From: Dysgonomonas sp. 520
GTDB lineage: Bacteria > Bacteroidota > Bacteroidia > Bacteroidales > Dysgonomonadaceae
Assembly: GCF_010501095.1 (NCBI RefSeq)
Contig: NZ_QVMP01000015.1
Span: forward strand, 20,635 to 84,634
Direction of reading: 5' to 3'
DNA: 64,000 nt
Under the pieces are notes generated by a model. It was not told where the DNA came from. It made no database searches and saw nothing but the letters and a program-made list of their open reading frames with translations. The translations under genes and the position numbers were made by a program. The stretch's first letter is position 1, and every line of letters starts with the position of its first letter. This document shows positions 55,801 through 62,164 of the stretch, one piece after another.

Positions 55801-56130
55801 GAATATGTTGTAAATAAAAGAACTACTATGAAGAATGTAGGTTTATTATCTTATATCAACTCACAGGATAGAGAATTGGGTGTTGGTGATTTCATTAGTT
55901 ACTATGATGATTCGACTGGTAAGATTATACCAACATCAGGGTTCAAACAAATGTATGAAGATGGAGGACAATTGGTTAATCTGAATAATATAACAAGTAC
56001 CAATAATAGTAATGAAGAAATATTAAATGCTATCAAAAATATTAATTTCAATCCAACAGTTAGCGTGACTGATATAAACAGGGTAAACGACCAGATGACA
56101 ACAGTTAAGGATAGTGCAGGGTTTAGTTAA
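52813..56130 (+). CDS. Tail tape-measure protein
   Basis: 1105 residues, the longest phage gene seen. Long helical/coiled-coil stretches cover about 40-230 and 480-960; a hydrophobic segment lies at about 360-390 (NPLVLIAMALAGVVAAIIAF). The C-terminal part shows the tape-measure hallmark LEDGGLIKGKPHSQGGARI and EGNEYVVNKRT. The length would predict a tail of roughly 160 nm using the common 0.15 nm per residue rule, which indicates a siphovirus-like long tail. It is expressed behind its own motif and terminator. Confidence 0.88.
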   Translation: MADKKVFTIQIDGVEKSYNDVIKLSEALNAINSVNATVATSNQEVAASNNTVTQSQQEVSKAGQEYERIQQRIQALESESTRINIEANQQLRDRRAEVTATVQANTAQEGSVRQMAAQLKLLRAQYDNLSKAERENADVGGALLAQIQELDAAHKAAKEATGRHQESVGDYSIAAKAMKEELGDIENQLAAMIANGISPSDAAFQALAERAGEIKQAIQDASASIDEFASHSQGLNNVIGVGEALTGVFGTATGVMNMFGVANEDVERTMQQMMGVMTTLQSLQALQNTLTQKGTLVNTLYTKALTALGIIKKSNITATVVETAAETANTAAQGANTTATIAQTVATKAATIATTLWNAVLAANPLVLIAMALAGVVAAIIAFSDETDNATVSTRNLNYALNETKYILSELEYQLNFQTRLMAAQGKNQRDILQYTIDKRKEEVDLAKKGYEEMKSAFSKMNAEEREANKQALQDSKDIYQSQEKAYQDSKDNMIIYDAQQKTDAKKKREQDGKQAGQQYKQNLENYKKTLKSYLEESNKMWLLNENTRISNLKDSANNMTAVTKDELKVRNKAIKDAYNQELTYASTLAENEQKVLKEKYDALIVQAEKLGQDTTSITEEYNKQKDELDTKSFNNQKKILNDRNKAVKKSNDDYLKLETDRINKLRDEQTKAIDNETKQIEYQLNTINNLKENAVAKSGKFNLIDVDATKNNLKEVGNELNKYLKTLDSSKKQIERYYDALISTYDKDSQEYKDAVENKKQALNDLDNKIKTTNKDIADNTQAATQVINDYWEDLSAKIGEKVQVISDSVGSVFETMSMFFDMQLEEANAKLDEVTEKYEAVVELQEESNERLKALNEEAKTAQGGRALVVQEEIQREMALNKELANQEKQLAKEKEKREKEAAKIEKQQKKTEMMGNIVQGVANTALAVINALTVSPFPLGLALASVAGAMGAAQVGIMTAQLSKLEDGGLIKGKPHSQGGARIEGTNIEVEGNEYVVNKRTTMKNVGLLSYINSQDRELGVGDFISYYDDSTGKIIPTSGFKQMYEDGGQLVNLNNITSTNNSNEEILNAIKNINFNPTVSVTDINRVNDQMTTVKDSAGFS

Positions 56131-56221
56131 CAAAAAGTTATTACCAAATGACAATAATATTTTTTTATGTTTTTCCTGTTATTTTTCTTCCAATAAATTT
56201 GCGCAATACGCAAAAGATTAT

Positions 56222-56229
56222 TATATTTG
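56222..56229 (+). promoter_or_regulatory. Host-type promoter (TTTG at 56198, TATATTTG at 56222)
   Basis: TTTG at 56198-56201 and the -7 box at 56222-56229 are 20 bp apart, the expected Bacteroidetes spacing. This is the most complete host-type promoter in the phage part. Confidence 0.65.
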
Positions 56230-56260
56230 TATTGTCAATAATTAATTAAAACATAAGTGT

Positions 56261-56422
56261 ATGGAAAAACAAGAATTTAAAAAAGAGTTACTTCAAAAGC
56301 GAATGGAGTATAAAAGTAAAATTGAAATGTTAAAGTATTTACCCAATTATGAAAAAGAGATAGATAGATTATTAGATTTAATAAATACCATTGACAAAAT
56401 TTTAAAAGAATTAGAAAAGTAA
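56261..56422 (+). CDS. 53-residue coiled-coil protein
   Basis: ATG at 56261, 32 bp after the -7 box. The peptide is highly charged and helical (MEKQEFKKELLQKRMEYKSK, ending DKILKELEK) and predicts one coiled coil. No family is recognised. It precedes the DUF5053-like gene, with a tetraloop hairpin between them, so the pair is likely one transcript from a host-type promoter. Confidence 0.6.
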   Translation: MEKQEFKKELLQKRMEYKSKIEMLKYLPNYEKEIDRLLDLINTIDKILKELEK

Positions 56423-56431
56423 AAAAACAAA

Positions 56432-56453
56432 AAGCACCTCGAAAGGGGTGCTT
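56432..56453 (+). promoter_or_regulatory. RNA hairpin with GAAA tetraloop between two small genes
   Basis: A 9-bp stem (56432-56440 with 56445-56453, one wobble) is capped by GAAA. No T-run follows, so it is probably not a terminator; it ends 16 bp before the next ATG and could control processing or translation. Confidence 0.55.
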
Positions 56454-56469
56454 ATAAAAAATAAACATT

Positions 56470-56877
56470 ATGAAATTGATTGATAAATTAGATAAAATAA
56501 AAGAATACTTTACTAACTCAGAGGTTGATAAATTCAAAGAATTAGTAACAGAAGTATATGCAGAAGTAAGTACAGAAAAAGAAAAAATGTTGATAGATGA
56601 ATTTATTAAAAATATGGTAGATGAATCTATGGAAAAATCTAGTGAAGAAGTAGAAATATTACTTATAAAAGCTAAATTATATGAAGTTGAAAAAATAGTA
56701 TCTTTGTCTTACATTGCTAAACAATATTTTAATAAATCAAAAGAATGGTTATATCAACGTATTAATGGTTATAAGGTTAATGGAAAAAAGGCTAAATTCA
56801 CAGATGATGAATTAAAAACTCTTGAATTAGCCCTACACGATATTTCAAAAAAATTAGGTTCAGTTACACTTGTGTAA
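56470..56877 (+). CDS. DUF5053-like protein
   Basis: 135 residues, helical. The C-terminal half (VSLSYIAKQYFNKSKEWLYQ, RINGYKVNGKKAKFTDDEL and ALHDISKKLGS) matches the DUF5053 pattern known from Bacteroidetes phages and mobile elements; it resembles a helix-turn-helix. Function is unknown, perhaps DNA binding. It belongs to the host-type promoter unit with the 53-residue protein. Confidence 0.65.
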   Translation: MKLIDKLDKIKEYFTNSEVDKFKELVTEVYAEVSTEKEKMLIDEFIKNMVDESMEKSSEEVEILLIKAKLYEVEKIVSLSYIAKQYFNKSKEWLYQRINGYKVNGKKAKFTDDELKTLELALHDISKKLGSVTLV

Positions 56878-56906
56878 TTATTTATTGACACCAAAAACTT
56901 ATATTG

Positions 56907-56951
56907 AACCTGTATAGGTTTTTAAGCACCCTTTCATGGGTGCTTTTTTTA
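56907..56951 (+). terminator. Tandem terminators after the DUF5053-like gene
   Basis: A small hairpin AACCT-gtat-AGGTT with a T-run (56907-56923) is followed by a perfect 8-bp stem (56924-56931 with 56938-56945) and T-rich run. Confidence 0.8.
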
Positions 56952-56973
56952 TTCTCCTTTCTTTTTTATCATA

Positions 56974-56989
56974 ATATCAATAGAATAAA
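56974..56989 (+). promoter_or_regulatory. Phage punctuation motif, copy 6
   Basis: ATATCAATA-GAA-TAAA, 15 bp before the ATG at 56998. The whole 9-mer pairs with TATTGATAT (56991-56999), which overlaps the start codon. Confidence 0.8.
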
Positions 56990-56997
56990 ATATTGAT

Positions 56998-57618
56998 ATG
57001 ATAATAACTACAACTTCAAAAAGTGTGAAAATAGAAGATAGCAATATTGTATATACAGGTGGTTTATCTGCATTTACATATACATATTCTATACCAACTG
57101 ATTCAGTTACGTTCTTCCAAGATAACAAACTAATTGCAACAGGCATATTATCTGATACAACCATTAATGGAACTCAATTAACTGAAACCAATATAGATAC
57201 AGAGTTAGACAAGGTTTTTAAGACAGCATCAGGGGGTGGCGTTTCTGATGCTTATACCAAAGCTGAAACAGATGCTAAATTCTTACCATTTGCAGGTGGT
57301 ACAATGACAGGTGAAATTATTTTTAATGGTGTTCCATCAGGTAATTCAGCAGTAAACGTTGGTGGTGCAAACATATCTAACATTGGTACTATTGTAGGTA
57401 AGAATATCAACAATGAACAAGTCTTAATTGAATTTAACCATCAGGGAAAATTACAAGTTAATACACAAAATACATCAACTTGGACAGGCTCAGATACTAT
57501 TATTGAAGGTGTTGCTATACCAACTTCTGATAACCACGCAGCCAATAAAAAATATATAGATAATATTGTTGGGAATATTAATACTATTCTTGATGTAATA
57601 AATGGAGAAATAATATAA
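56998..57618 (+). CDS. Tail-fibre-like protein
   Basis: 206 residues. The N-terminal 75 residues are beta-rich; next come VSDAYTKAETDAKFLPFAGG and MTGEIIFNG, a typical fibre shaft/trimerisation pattern, and the C-terminus contains NHAANKKYIDNI, another fibre-end signature. It probably forms a short trimeric fibre at the tail tip. The next gene (receptor-binding) starts 2 bp after its stop, which links the two. Confidence 0.75.
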   Translation: MIITTTSKSVKIEDSNIVYTGGLSAFTYTYSIPTDSVTFFQDNKLIATGILSDTTINGTQLTETNIDTELDKVFKTASGGGVSDAYTKAETDAKFLPFAGGTMTGEIIFNGVPSGNSAVNVGGANISNIGTIVGKNINNEQVLIEFNHQGKLQVNTQNTSTWTGSDTIIEGVAIPTSDNHAANKKYIDNIVGNINTILDVINGEII

Positions 57619-57620
57619 TA

Positions 57621-58910
57621 ATGGGAACAACAGCAGATAAATTATATAAAATAATAGATACGAAATACAATATAAGGCAAGTCATAATTGATAAAGGTGT
57701 TGATGTGGCTGATGATGTGGTGTTCGCTGATTACCCTGATAAGATTGCACAAATACCATCAGGTAATCAGGAATGGAAACCCAATGCAGAATGGTATGAT
57801 ATAAAAACAATACTGGCAGAAGATATAATACCAGATGGGTATGATAGAATTGGTATATTCTTGTTTAAGGATGTAAAAGATTCTGTATTATTATCCAATG
57901 TAATATCTAATATTACCAATATATCATTTAAAACAAATGCTGGTGAATGGGTAGAAAATGTACCATTGACTTATACCCATACTTGGAATAAATCATTTGA
58001 TAAACCAACTTCTGATGGATATTCAACCAGATATATGATTATATATTCTCAACCAACATCAGAAGTACAAATCAGACCATCATTTGAGAATATTTATAAT
58101 TCTTATGAAATATGTTGGGTGGTATTAGATAATTGCAATCTTACACAAATCTCTTTTGCTAATGGTAATTCAGTAACTGTATATTCTGAGAGTAATTTAG
58201 AGTGTTTTGAAATAACAAATAAGACAAATTTTGCATCAAAAAGTTTGGGGAATGGTTTTGCCTTTGCTTTTTGTTATAATTTAAAAAAAGTAAGGTTAAA
58301 AGATGATGTAAATAGTCTAAATGGATATCCGTTTTATTGTTGCTATAATCTAACAGATATAATATTACCTACGGCATTAAAAGATGATGGTGGCTTAACA
58401 AATGGTTTTTACAACTGCTATAAACTTAAAAAACTGAATCTGTTAGGGTTGACAGGTTTAAACACATTGGCTGCAAGTGCATTTTATGGTTGTAGTTCTT
58501 TGGAAGATTTTGTTATCCCATCAGGAGTTACTTCAATAGGTAACAATGCTTTGGTTGGGGTTAATATTAATGATGTTAATTTAAATAATATGACAAGTGT
58601 ATCTATTTCAAATACATATACATTATTCAATATAAACTTTGGTGGGTTCACAGGCTTAACAACACTTTCATTTTCAAATCTATATGGATTATTAAATATA
58701 AAATGTAATGTTGGGGCAATCCCTCAGATAAACATCAACCTAAACAGGTCAAAATCAATCAGGGCTGAATCAATAAATCAGTTCCTAACTAATCTTGGTG
58801 ATAATACAGGCAACACAACAAGAAGCATAACACTACACGCTGAAGTTAAGACTAGAATAACAGACGAAGTGTTGACGAAAACAATAAATAAAAATTACAC
58901 AATAGCATAA
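57621..58910 (+). CDS. Leucine-rich-repeat (BspA-like) receptor-binding protein
   Basis: 429 residues. The N-terminal module (TADKLYKIIDTKYNIRQVII, then DKGVDVADDVVFADYPDKI) is a recurring attachment module in phage tail proteins. From about residue 220 the repeats follow the BspA-type LRR_5 pattern (FYCCYNLTDIILPTAL, FYGCSSLEDFVIPSGV, SIGNNALVGV). A short C-terminal domain follows. LRR_5 domains are known in surface adhesins, so here they probably bind the host cell surface. It is part of the fibre transcription unit. Confidence 0.78.
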   Translation: MGTTADKLYKIIDTKYNIRQVIIDKGVDVADDVVFADYPDKIAQIPSGNQEWKPNAEWYDIKTILAEDIIPDGYDRIGIFLFKDVKDSVLLSNVISNITNISFKTNAGEWVENVPLTYTHTWNKSFDKPTSDGYSTRYMIIYSQPTSEVQIRPSFENIYNSYEICWVVLDNCNLTQISFANGNSVTVYSESNLECFEITNKTNFASKSLGNGFAFAFCYNLKKVRLKDDVNSLNGYPFYCCYNLTDIILPTALKDDGGLTNGFYNCYKLKKLNLLGLTGLNTLAASAFYGCSSLEDFVIPSGVTSIGNNALVGVNINDVNLNNMTSVSISNTYTLFNINFGGFTGLTTLSFSNLYGLLNIKCNVGAIPQININLNRSKSIRAESINQFLTNLGDNTGNTTRSITLHAEVKTRITDEVLTKTINKNYTIA

Positions 58911-58911
58911 T

Positions 58912-59097
58912 ATGAAAACACAAACAGTTAAAATAAAGAAAATAGTAGCAGATGATGGATTTGTATTTTCAAATCCTGACAAAACAGAAATTTATTCATC
59001 TGAAATGTATTTAGGTAAGAATGATTCTGCTGATAATTATATTGAAATCACTATTGAGGAAGCAGAAGAAATATTAGCAGAATTGGAAAAGGGATAA
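58912..59097 (+). CDS. Small phage protein after the receptor-binding gene
   Basis: 61 residues. The pattern KKIVADDGFVFSNPDKTEIY then YLGKNDSADNYIEITIEEAE resembles short conserved proteins found behind tail-fibre genes in Bacteroidetes phages; perhaps a fibre assembly partner. Its ATG is 1 bp after the preceding stop. No function is known. Confidence 0.6.
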   Translation: MKTQTVKIKKIVADDGFVFSNPDKTEIYSSEMYLGKNDSADNYIEITIEEAEEILAELEKG

Positions 59098-59130
59098 TAA
59101 TCTTACTATTATTATTACAAATGATAATAT

Positions 59131-59158
59131 GGGGTTGCAGTGATTGTAACCCTTTTTT
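59131..59158 (+). terminator. Terminator of the fibre unit
   Basis: GGGTTGCA pairs with TGTAACCC (one wobble), followed by a T6 run. Confidence 0.75.
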
Positions 59159-59168
59159 AATTACTACA

Positions 59169-59184
59169 ATATCAATATCATAAA
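59169..59184 (+). promoter_or_regulatory. Phage punctuation motif, copy 7
   Basis: ATATCAATA-TCA-TAAA, 24 bp before the ATG at 59202, the longest spacing of the close-set copies. No clear start-codon inverted repeat. Confidence 0.7.
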
Positions 59185-59201
59185 TATAAACTATTATTAC
59201 G

Positions 59202-60434
59202 ATGAATAAAGATATCCCAATATATAAGTGTGTGATTGATGAAAGCGATAATGAAACAGGCATCTATGCAATCAGCTTTGTTGATTTTCCTGCCGTCGAG
59301 GTTGATTTTGTTGCTTTATCCAAACAGAAAAAAGAACAGAAACTACACCTGAACCAAGATAAACAAATATTGACTGGTGTTGTACTCCAACCAGAACAAC
59401 TGATTTACAGATATGATGATAATAGTAAGTATGAATATTATATCACCTATTCTGCTGAACAAATTGAAAAGATTGCACAAAAAATGATGCGTTCCCAAAT
59501 CGCATTAACCAATACTACCCACCAACATCAAGCCCCATTGACAGGTAACTATTTAGTTGAATTATGGATTATCCAAGACCCTGACAATGACAAGGCTAAT
59601 GCACTTGGGTTCCAAAGATTACCAAAAGGTACATTGATGTGTTCCTATAAGGTTTCTGATTCAAAATATTGGAATAAAGAAGTAAAAACAGGCAATGTAA
59701 AAGGGTTCTCATTAGAAGGAATGTTCTATCAGGAAAAATTAAGAAAAACAAAAAGTGATTTATCAATAAATCAAAAGGTTAGAAAAAATAACAGTATAAA
59801 AAATAATACATATACTATGAATAAAAACACAAACAAAAATTTATTAAGCAAGATAGGTAGATTCTTCTTAGATATTGAGGATGTTGAAATTGCTGATGCT
59901 GCTGATGCAGGTGAAACAGTAAGAATATTTACCCTTAAAGATGGCAGTGAAATAACTGTTGATGAAGATGGTTATGCTACTATTGATGGAGAACAAATGA
60001 GTGCTGGTGAACACATACTATCTGATGATTCAATAATTGAAATTGATGCAGATGGCTACTTAGTTGAAACAAAAGAAACAGATGATGTGGCTGATGAACC
60101 AGAAGAAGCAGTTGCACCAACTGAATTAAAGAAATCGAAAAGAGTAAAACAGGAAGATGAATTTGTTGAAGATGAAACATTTGAAATTGATATTGATGGA
60201 ACAATGCACCCAGTAACTAAAGAAGTTGCTGATTATGTCGCTTCATTATTGGCTAAAATAGCAGAATTGGAATCTACTGTTGCTGATGATGCAGTTGAAT
60301 TGAGAAAACTAAGAAAATCTACACCATCAACCAAACCTGCTAATGTTCGTCAATCGACAAAGAAAATAGACTACACAAAAATGTCAAGGGCTGAAAAGTT
60401 AGCTTACCAATTATCAGCATTTCAGAAAAAATAA
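59202..60434 (+). CDS. Prohead protease (XkdF-like) fused to a scaffold-like domain
   Basis: 410 residues. The first about 190 match the XkdF-type phage serine protease: IYKCVIDESDNETGIYAISF, VDFPAVEVDFVALSK, then THQHQAPLTGNYLVELW and GNVKGFSLEGMF. After a basic linker the rest (about 206-410) is acidic, repetitive and helical at the end, like a capsid scaffold. An in-frame Met at residue 206 (59817) lies after an AT-rich leader-like stretch, so a separate scaffold product may be made from an internal start. It directly precedes the capsid gene. Confidence 0.8.
   Translation: MNKDIPIYKCVIDESDNETGIYAISFVDFPAVEVDFVALSKQKKEQKLHLNQDKQILTGVVLQPEQLIYRYDDNSKYEYYITYSAEQIEKIAQKMMRSQIALTNTTHQHQAPLTGNYLVELWIIQDPDNDKANALGFQRLPKGTLMCSYKVSDSKYWNKEVKTGNVKGFSLEGMFYQEKLRKTKSDLSINQKVRKNNSIKNNTYTMNKNTNKNLLSKIGRFFLDIEDVEIADAADAGETVRIFTLKDGSEITVDEDGYATIDGEQMSAGEHILSDDSIIEIDADGYLVETKETDDVADEPEEAVAPTELKKSKRVKQEDEFVEDETFEIDIDGTMHPVTKEVADYVASLLAKIAELESTVADDAVELRKLRKSTPSTKPANVRQSTKKIDYTKMSRAEKLAYQLSAFQKK
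59760..59775 (+). promoter_or_regulatory. Motif-like sequence inside the protease gene (uncertain)
   Basis: TTATCAATA-AAT-CAAA lies 48 bp before the in-frame ATG at 59817. It combines variants seen in copies 1 and 2, but lies in coding sequence and may be chance. Confidence 0.3.
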
Positions 60435-60441
60435 AAATTGG

Positions 60442-60457
60442 TTATCAATAACTTAAA
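60442..60457 (+). promoter_or_regulatory. Phage punctuation motif, copy 8
   Basis: TTATCAATA-ACT-TAAA, 83 bp before the capsid ATG. Unlike the others it comes before the hairpin, so the hairpin would be in the transcript leader. Confidence 0.65.
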
Positions 60458-60469
60458 TGACAACTGACT

Positions 60470-60492
60470 GGGATGGGAAAATACCCATCCCA
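60470..60492 (+). promoter_or_regulatory. GC-rich hairpin in the capsid leader
   Basis: GGGATGGG pairs with CCCATCCC over AAAATA; no T-run follows. The same style of stem precedes the tail-tube gene (61470-61491). A stabilising leader hairpin is more likely than a terminator. Confidence 0.6.
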
Positions 60493-60533
60493 ACACAAAA
60501 TAAATAGAAAATAAAAAAACATAAAATACGACT

Positions 60534-61454
60534 ATGGCAGTAATATTAGATAATGTAACATACCAACCTACCAGACAACCAGACTTTTTCACAAAGTTGA
60601 TGTTTTCAAACAAGACTTCTGAACACGTTAATATAATTCCAAACGTAAAATATAAGACCTTGTTAAATACTTCTTCAATTGAAGACGATTTACTTCAGTT
60701 TGATGGGTTGGGTACTTGTGGTTGGACTCCATCAGGTGATGTAAAATTCAGTGAACGTGAATTAGAGGTAAAACCATACAAGGTAAATTTTGAGCAATGT
60801 TTAGCAGAATTTGAAAAATCTTGGATAGGTGAAATTATGAAACCAGGCGCAAACTTGGATGAACTTCCATCTGAAGTAGAAGACCAAATAATGTATTTGG
60901 TTCAAAAGAAAATAGGTAAAGAAATAGAAGCTAAAATATGGAATGGTGTAGCATCAGCAACTGATATTGATGGGTTTATTACCGTTCTTGATAATGCAAC
61001 TGATACAATCAAAGTTGCAGGTGTGGCTTTAACGAAAGCTAATATCTTAGGTGAATTTGAAAAAATATTCTTAGCGCAATCAGAAGATGTAATTGATGCT
61101 TCTGAGGATGGAGAATTAAAATTCTATGTATCAAAAAAGGCTGAAAAATTAATTAAATTGGCATTAGCAGATACAAACAACTCAAATATAGTTATTAACC
61201 AAAATTGGTTAAACACTGGTGATAGTATATCTTATATGGGTTATGAAGTAGTTGCTTTATCTGGTATTCCATCTGATGTTATGGTATTCGCTAACTGGCA
61301 CAATTTAGCTTATGGTACAGATTTGATTTCTGATGAAACTGAGTTAAGAACTGGTATGTTCCCACAACCAGAAGATGACAAATATTTCGTTAAAGGTAGA
61401 TTGAAATTAGGTGTGCAAGTTGCATTCCCTGATGAAGTGGTACTTTATAAATAA
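60534..61454 (+). CDS. Major capsid protein
   Basis: 306 residues. It directly follows protease/scaffold, has the size of an HK97-type capsid protein and contains the expected order of an N-terminal extended arm, an alpha/beta P-domain-like centre (VEDQIMYLVQKKIGKEIEAK, then IWNGVASATDIDG) and the C-terminal FVKGRLKLGVQVAFPDEVVL strand. The fold assignment is by position and pattern, not homology search. The long hairpin-containing leader fits high expression. Confidence 0.75.
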   Translation: MAVILDNVTYQPTRQPDFFTKLMFSNKTSEHVNIIPNVKYKTLLNTSSIEDDLLQFDGLGTCGWTPSGDVKFSERELEVKPYKVNFEQCLAEFEKSWIGEIMKPGANLDELPSEVEDQIMYLVQKKIGKEIEAKIWNGVASATDIDGFITVLDNATDTIKVAGVALTKANILGEFEKIFLAQSEDVIDASEDGELKFYVSKKAEKLIKLALADTNNSNIVINQNWLNTGDSISYMGYEVVALSGIPSDVMVFANWHNLAYGTDLISDETELRTGMFPQPEDDKYFVKGRLKLGVQVAFPDEVVLYK

Positions 61455-61469
61455 TAGCAAGTAAGCTAT

Positions 61470-61491
61470 TGGGGTGGGTTATTCCCATCCC
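61470..61491 (+). promoter_or_regulatory. GC-rich hairpin in the tail-tube leader
   Basis: GGGGTGGG pairs with CCCATCCC (one wobble) over TTATT; no T-run follows. It closely resembles the capsid leader hairpin and is followed by a similar A-rich stretch up to ACTATGGCA. No punctuation motif is seen here. Confidence 0.6.
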
Positions 61492-61531
61492 AGTACAATT
61501 AAATAATAGCAAATAAAACAAAAAATATACT

Positions 61532-62044
61532 ATGGCAAAATGTCAAATAAATAGCTCTATAACAAAATCTTGTGATTATAATTTATCAGGTATCGCACGT
61601 TTGTATCTTACCAATTTCAATGAGAAAAGTACATATACAACTGATGCTGATGGTTATATAACAGATATAACATTAGAAGCAACAGATAAATACTTTAAAT
61701 TTGATTTTAATAACGAAACTGCATTCTTCCAAGATGATTTAGTAGTTAGTAATGGTAATAAATACAGACAAATTACAGTTCAGGCAGTTATTAGTAATAA
61801 CGATATTGAAATGTTGAACCAAGTAACACCATTGGATTTAGGTAAGTTCACTGCTGTATTAGTTGATAAATCAGGTAAATGTAATTTGGTTGGTCGTATC
61901 AATGGAATTGAGGCAACAGCTAACAATTATAATAGTGGTTCTGCAGTTGGTGATGCTCAGGGATGGACTATAACAATGGTGGGTGTAGAACCAGAAGTAC
62001 ACACATTACTATTAGATGAAACAGTTGTATCAGGATTGGTATAA
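61532..62044 (+). CDS. Major tail tube protein (probable)
   Basis: 170 residues, beta-rich. It starts with CQINSSITKSC and DYNLSGIARLYLTNF; the C-terminal part (FTAVLVDKSGKCNLVGRING, then GSAVGDAQGWTITMVGVE) fits the tail-tube pattern of phages from this group. It is placed after the capsid gene with a strong leader. The first 30 residues are paralogous to the start of the next protein. Tube function is inferred. Confidence 0.6.
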   Translation: MAKCQINSSITKSCDYNLSGIARLYLTNFNEKSTYTTDADGYITDITLEATDKYFKFDFNNETAFFQDDLVVSNGNKYRQITVQAVISNNDIEMLNQVTPLDLGKFTAVLVDKSGKCNLVGRINGIEATANNYNSGSAVGDAQGWTITMVGVEPEVHTLLLDETVVSGLV

Positions 62045-62089
62045 AAACTTATTACCAAATGGTAATAAAAATATAAGATAGTAGATAGG

Positions 62090-62116
62090 GGCGTTCACAT
62101 GGAACGCCCTTTTTGT
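62090..62116 (+). terminator. Terminator after the tail-tube gene
   Basis: GGGGCGTTC pairs with GGAACGCCC over a short ACAT loop, followed by T5. A TATTTTTG sequence overlaps the T-run (62116-62123). Confidence 0.8.
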
Positions 62117-62137
62117 ATTTTTGTACTCACCCCACCA

Positions 62138-62153
62138 ATATCAATATCTTAAA
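62138..62153 (+). promoter_or_regulatory. Phage punctuation motif, copy 9
   Basis: ATATCAATA-TCT-TAAA, 18 bp before the ATG at 62165. ATCAATAT (62140-62147) pairs with ATATTGAT (62159-62166), overlapping the start codon. Confidence 0.75.
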
Positions 62154-62164
62154 CATAAATATTG

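Noticed and set aside
62116..62123. TATTTTTG as a host-type promoter before the BACON protein gene
   Set aside because: It overlaps the T-run of the preceding terminator, so a chance match is likely; the phage motif a few bases later is the better candidate.
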